The notes beneath the pieces were generated by a model. The model saw only the letters and a program-made list of their open reading frames with translations, searched no databases and had not been told where the DNA came from. From Larix kaempferi (lineage: Eukaryota; Streptophyta; Pinopsida; Pinales; Pinaceae), in assembly GCA_027924585.1 (NCBI GenBank), contig BSBM01000092.1:13910001-13974000 (forward strand): DNA of 64,000 nt, in the 5' to 3' direction. Both the position numbers and the translations under genes were made by a program. Within the stretch, counting starts at the first letter, position 1; each line of letters starts with the position of its first letter. Of this stretch, positions 59,205-64,000 are shown piece by piece.

Positions 59205-59450
59205 GATGCAGTGACGATGATCAGGATGATCATGTGTGATGAGTATCAAGACTATGCTCTGGATTATATGTATCAGGACGATGCAGTGAAAATGATCAGG
59301 ATGATCATGTGTGATGAGTATCAGGACGATGCAGTGACGATGATCAGGATGATCATGTGTGATGAGTATCAGGATGATGCTCTGGATGATATGCATCAAG
59401 ACGATGCTATGATGATGATCAGGATGATCATATGTGATGATATGTATAAG
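59205..59450 (+). repeat. Copia-C minisatellite 1, 48-bp and 75-bp units
   Basis: 'gatgca' (or 'gatgct') unit starts lie at 59205, 59280, 59328 and 59403: spacings 75, 48, 75. The long units are the 48-bp unit plus a 27-bp insert ('tatgctctggattatatg' type). Core word 'gatgatcaggatgatcat'. Confidence 0.88.
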
Positions 59451-59524
59451 GTGGATGCATTGCATGATCAGTTGGATTATATGTGATGAGTTCCAAAGAC
59501 ACAAATGCACATGAGCCATTCTCA

Positions 59525-59955
59525 CATGGTGGTAGGTGTGTCCTCCCATGGTGCAGATATAAGGGCTGGGGCCATTCCGACATGGTTGAAGTGTGTCTTC
59601 CCATGGTGGTTGATGTAAGAGCTGTGCCATTCGAGCATGGTTGAAGTGTGTCTTCCCATGGCTGCGATATAAGTGTTGTGCCATTCGAGCATGGTTGAAG
59701 TGTGTCTTCCCATGGCTGCGATATAAGTGTTGTGCCATTCGAGCATGGTTGAAGTGTGTCTTCCCATGGCTGCAATATAAGTGTTGTGCCATTCCTAGCA
59801 TGGTTGAAGTGTGTCTTCCCATGGCTATGGATATAAGTGCGATGCCATTATCGCATGGTTGAAGTGTGTCTTCCCATGGTGTAGATATAAGTGTTGAGCC
59901 TTTCACGGATGGTTGAAGTGTGTCTTCCCATGCCGGTGAATGTAAGTGTTGTGTG
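59525..59955 (+). repeat. Copia-C minisatellite 2, 53-56-bp unit, eight copies
   Basis: 'catggttgaagtgtgtcttc' or a variant starts at 59525, 59581, 59636, 59690, 59744, 59799, 59854 and 59909. Each unit continues 'ccatgg', then 'ata.aagtgttg.gccatt'. An outlying copy lies at about 59056-59100, so minisatellite 1 seems to have expanded inside this one. Confidence 0.92.
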
Positions 59956-60072
59956 ATGTGCATTTGGGTTGTGCTTTGTGGACAATGAGATGACATGATC
60001 AGTATGATCATGAGTATCAGGATGATACTCTGTGGCCGTGGACAGGTTGTGCAGTTGCATGTAAAAGATCTT

Positions 60073-60350
60073 AGGAGATCCGATAGGTTGAGCTGTGTGT
60101 TCGTAATCAATCCTAGGATGATCTTTCGAGGTTTTGCCATGACCACATATAATATCTCCCTAGGATATCCGATAGGTTGGGTTGTGTGCCCGTAATCAGT
60201 CCTGGGATTCTCTTTCGAGGTTTTGTGGTGGGGTCACATGTAATAGTGCCCTAGGAGATCTTGTCGGTTGTGCTTAGGCACATAAAGGATCTTGGGATAC
60301 TCTTTTGAGGTTTTGTGATGCACATAATAAGTCCTGAGGATTCCACAGTA
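60073..60350 (+). repeat. Copia-C minisatellite 3, about 90-bp unit, three copies
   Basis: 'aggagatccgataggttg' or a variant starts at 60073, 60162 and 60253, followed by 'gtaatca.tcct.gga' and 'tctttcgaggttttg'. The third copy is degraded. Confidence 0.82.
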
Positions 60351-60599
60351 TGGCCAGTGATGATGAAGACCTACAGGTGGTGGGCCTACATCCAGCATGA
60401 AAAAGGGTTGGCTCTATAGAACTTCCTATAATGAGAAGAATTCAGAGATAGCCCAGTGATCGAGATGATGAGTACAGCAGCAATGATGATGATGATGCTC
60501 TGTGATCCAGTGACGATGATCCAGCTCCAGAATTAAATACATGTTCCTATATGTATTGATGACTTGTGTCAAGAGAATACCTTCCTAGTTAAGAGGGAG

Positions 60600-61222
60600 T
60601 GTTGATGTATTTGTAACTTCGGAAGATATTCACTTGTATATTGTATTTGTACTTTATTGCATCCCCAACGAAGATGTATTATTCCTCCGATTGGAAGTGT
60701 TGTCAGTTATATTGTAAGTGTCAAAACTTATACTTGATGGATTATTAGACCACCTTGATGGGGTCATCCTTGTATGAGTCATGTGGGTCAAATGGTTATT
60801 AGACCACCCTAGTGGGGGTCGTCCCAGTCAGCATTATGTTAAGTGGTTAAGTTAAGGTCGACCTAGTTGAGTAAAGGTCAAGTCAAGTTAGTGTATAAAT
60901 AGAGAGTGTGTCTCTCTCATTTTACACATTCTATTGTTCACTCACTTCACATTAGTGAGAGAGAGGAGGAATGCACACAAGTGGAGGAGGAGCATGCTGC
61001 TGAAGATATCTATCGCTTGGGTTTGATCATGGTGATCTTTGTATTGGTGCTTATTCTATCTCTGAGGAAGTTGCGGGGTTTTTCACCTTCTTGGTTTTCC
61101 CCGGTGAAATGTTTTGTGTCTCTTGTCTCTTGTCTCTTGTCTCTTATGCTTGATATGCTGTACATGTTGTTCTTTCAGTTAGGATCCTAGATCAGAATTA
61201 ATTAAATTCTGAAAAACTAACA
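60600..61222 (+). repeat. Copia-C 3' LTR
   Basis: 623 bp, partner of 54561-55169, slightly longer because of an extra run of 'ttgtctc' repeats near 61120-61150. It is preceded by the purine tract 'taagagggag' (60590-60599). Confidence 0.93.
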
Positions 61223-63430
61223 GGAAATCCATCAAATGCCATGATTCAATCATAGTGATGATGCAGTCTCTCTTCCTATCATAAGTTTGCATGATCATTT
61301 CTCTCTGATATCAAATCAAGGATGAGAAAGGGAAGAGGTTGAGGAGGTGGTTTCATGTTTCCTCCTCTTGATCACATAAGGATATTCTAGAAGGTCCCTC
61401 AAATCCTCATTTTTTGATCTAGTCCCAAGAAAGAGCATGGCCCTTGACAACCAACCAAAAAAAGGTGGAGACTTTGGGCCAAAGGTTCTTAGTACAAATA
61501 TACTTCCAAATATTATTATTTTCCCTATCATGATTTTGCAAGAGAAAGGATAAATCTTCTTTAATATTGTAGCTTTCCTTCGATTGGTAACCCAACTAAG
61601 AGTATTTGGCTCATCCCCCACTGGAGATCTCTGGATATTAAGATCATCCCTAAGTTCTTCAATCTCTAAAAGTTCCCATTGCTCTAAGGGGATCTAGGCA
61701 TGTGGGGATTGGTTGGATTCAATGACATCCCAATATTGGTGGACTATTGTTTTATTTTTATTAAGCATGTGGTCATGGATAGGCTGCCACTAGGGGGAGG
61801 ATTACTGCTAATCATATTCCCATAACAAAGTAGTTTTTCCATCCCAAATTCCCAAAAACTATGCTTTTGAACTAGACTCTAATTACCCCATGTTGCATTC
61901 CATATGATAAAGCTTGGATGATGCCCATCATTATGAATAAGATATTGAGGATCCATATCGAACGCATACTTATACTGCCACAAATGGCCCCAAGGAGAAA
62001 GAGGATTCTTCAACCACCTCCACCATAACTTGGCCCCTAATGCATCATTTTCCGAGTCAGGAGCTCTTAGGCCTAGCCATCCATATAGCTTAGGTATGCA
62101 AACTTTTGGCCATGCCACCAGATCCCATTTCTGGTTCTATTTAGTTCCACCCAGAGGAATATGTGTTATAGGTTTATGATGGATTTAAAAACAGCTTTAA
62201 AAGTCAACATGGTGGAGAAATAATAAATGGGCATTTCCTGAAGCATGGACTTTGATCATGGTTAGGAGGCTTATAATATTAAGGGATTGGAATTCCCAAT
62301 TATCCAACTTCTTGTCAAGCTTTGAAAGGAAATTTTCCCATGACTTATTTCCCCAAACTTTTTCAATTAGAGGGGATCCCATATAAGTTGATGGGTCCTA
62401 GGGATCTCCATTGGAATTCCAACACTCTCCCAACTCTCACTTGAAGAAAAAATAGAACATTGAAGAAGAAAATTTTGGATTTGTCCTTATTGCTAGTAGT
62501 GCTAGGGGATTCTATGAAATCTTATAGAACATAATTAATGTCTCGAGCTTCCTAGATAGAGGGGGTTCCAAAGAGCTTGGTTTCATCCACAAATTGAAGG
62601 TGGTATGAAATTTTCCCATCTAGACTGAGTCCCTTAAAAAATCCTTCCTTAATCATTGCTTTAATGGAATGTACAAGCCCTTCTTCCATCGAGATGAAAA
62701 GGAAGGGGGGAATAGGATCCCCCTGTCGGACTCCTCGAGTGGGAACAAAAGTAGTCATAGGGGATCCAATGAGAATAATAAAATAAAGTTGATAAGTGAG
62801 GGACAATACCCACTTAATATACTCCTTAGAGAAGCCAAAAGCACATAACACATGTTCCATATATTGCCAACTTAATTTATCATAATCCTTAGACTTGTCT
62901 AGCTTGAGGAGAATTCAAGGCTTCTTTTGGATCTTGAGGGAATTCAAAACTTCGTGTGCATAAACAATTACATCCATGATCTTCCTACCCTCAACAAAAC
63001 TAGAATGTTCCGGAGAGATTGGGATGGGAAGCAAGGGCTTCAATCGATTGGCAACGACCTTGGTAATAATTTTGAGGATGATGTTACACAATGAAATAGG
63101 AGGAAAGTTATCTGGGAGATGGAGCTTAGAGAAATAAGCACCTCTTCGAATTTCCTGGACTCTTCCATGATTTCCCACACATCCAATTTAATGAGAGACC
63201 AATAGAAATGGAAAAAATCAATAGTGAAACCATATGGCATGGGGTATTTTCATTTTTTCATTTCCATGACCACCTATTTCACTTCCATGAAAGTGAAAGA
63301 ATGTAGAAAAATATCATTTTGTTCCTCAGATAATAGGTGTGAAACATTTTGAACAATTCGTTGGATCACTAGATCCCAATTCTCCTGTGGATCTGTTGAC
63401 ACTCATAAATGTCCTTTCATAGACAGTAGG
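61223..63430 (-). pseudogene. LINE-3 reverse transcriptase and zinc-finger region (decayed)
   Basis: Minus-strand L1-type plant LINE polyprotein in pieces. From 63430 downward: ENWDLVIQRIVQNVSHLLSE, GFTIDFFHF, then ISLCNIILKIITKVVANRLK and SPEHSSFVEGRKIMD (RT fingers), GVRQGDPIPPFLF and HLQFVDETKLFG (palm). The catalytic 'FADD' is FVDE here. 61879-62382 holds the post-RT part (NKSWENFLSKLDKKLDNW, GWLGLRAPDSENDALGAKLW). 61316-61621 is the zinc-binding-like domain end (PKSPPFFGWLSRAMLF). Stops and frameshifts abound. The protein continues beyond Copia-C at 54560. The endonuclease should lie to the right, beyond what I can read. Confidence 0.9.
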
Positions 63431-64000
63431 GGTTCTCCCTAGTAGAAATTCCCAATTAGACCTTAAACCATTTGGAATATGGATCCCACCCAGATTCTAG
63501 CCTAGTTGTTGTTCACTGGTTTGGATTTAACCGCTTGTGGCCCAGTCCATCTTTTAGGGTTTTACTTAAGGGGATGAAATGAAATATGAACTAATCAAAG
63601 GTGCAAACTACACTATGCTAACCTATATCCTAGCTAGGATAAAGATTAAAAGCACAAGCAATGAGGTAGCATTGATATACACATTGTGAAACCAGATAGC
63701 TACAATTTAGACAAGTATAACAATAACATAATAATTTATGAACATTAGAACAGTCACAGTATCATAACATTTTGCACCCACAACTCATAGAAAGCAAAGT
63801 AACACAGGAATACGTATAAACAAACATAAAAATGTAGGAATAATCCACCAAAAATCATGAACAATATTACTACATATAAACGTGAGACAAAGAGAGAAAC
63901 AATTCCACAACATTCATCCACACGACCGCCATAATCCTATGCAAACTTGATTCCAATAGATTTTCTATTCATAAACAGAAAAAGTTCTTACAAAATGAGT
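63431..64000. other. No recognisable gene; possibly further LINE sequence
   Basis: If LINE-3 is full length, its endonuclease domain would start here and extend past the window. I could not identify endonuclease motifs on the minus strand. The last 400 bp look AT-rich and noncoding. Confidence 0.35.

Larger units (their letters stand above)
54561..61222 (+). mobile_element. Copia-C: deleted Ty1-copia retrotransposon nested in LINE-3
   Basis: A 6.66-kb element with TG...CA LTRs and a perfect 5-bp TSD 'ggaaa' (54556-54560 and 61223-61227). It has a primer site, a long 1.2-kb leader with a 161-bp duplication, a gag fragment, noncoding DNA in place of most gag, protease and integrase, an RT stub, an almost intact RNase H, three kinds of minisatellite, a purine tract and the 3' LTR. 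It cannot encode its own RT or integrase. The insertion interrupts the LINE coding region, so it is younger than the LINE. Confidence 0.95.

Noticed and set aside
59525-59955. Regularly spaced direct repeats resembling a CRISPR array
   Set aside because: The units adjoin without unique spacers, lie inside a plant LTR retrotransposon and are a minisatellite.

Overview
The window looks like nuclear DNA of a land plant. It has very low gene density, long AT-rich intergenic DNA, intron-bearing gene relics with GT-AG borders, decayed Ty1-copia elements primed by the initiator-Met tRNA site, and L1-type plant LINEs with a C-terminal RNase H. This degree of decay, nesting and local tandem repetition suggests a large gymnosperm (conifer-like) genome, but the lineage is inference and I cannot name a species. 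Only one gene looks intact and host-like: an intronless TPR-SET protein at 47322-49718 (+), with a TATA-like box and a telo-box upstream.

Layout. 1-4298 is AT-rich DNA with a BAHD acyltransferase fragment (2400-2636, -). 4299-5670 is a LINE-derived insertion with a perfect 17-bp target-site duplication (TSD); it encodes a truncated RNase H joined through TAATG to an intact 220-aa coiled-coil ORF. 6490-8121 (-) is an intron-bearing importin-alpha pseudogene. 10128-12662 (+) is an unrecognised multi-exon gene relic with seven in-frame stops. 13632-15319 is a second LINE-derived insertion with nearly the same 5' boundary as the first. 15320-20125 is tandem-repeat DNA with periods near 178, 358 and 166 bp.

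20885-27586 is Copia-A, with LTRs, a TSD and all polyprotein domains, but with multiple stops. 27881-31062 (-) is a decayed gene of a transposon-like family marked by QFK and HGKG motifs. 32400-34125 holds a 39-bp tandem repeat, a GC-rich palindrome, CT/telomere-like repeats and long (CT)n(AT)n. 34240-42690 is tandem-repeat DNA split by Copia-B (36060-41690). 43250-47000 is AT-rich DNA, followed by the SET gene.

52471-63430 (-) is a LINE with RT, zinc-finger, RNase H and tail regions, split by Copia-C (54561-61222, TSD GGAAA).

The three Copia elements are related in leader, gag and 3' organisation. Each carries its own minisatellites between pol and the 3' LTR. B and C have lost protease and the integrase core and share a noncoding block with intron-like edges. 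The least ordinary features are the LINE-derived mini-elements with a common 5' boundary and coupled ORFs, the Copia 3' minisatellites, and the QFK/HGKG transposon-like relic.
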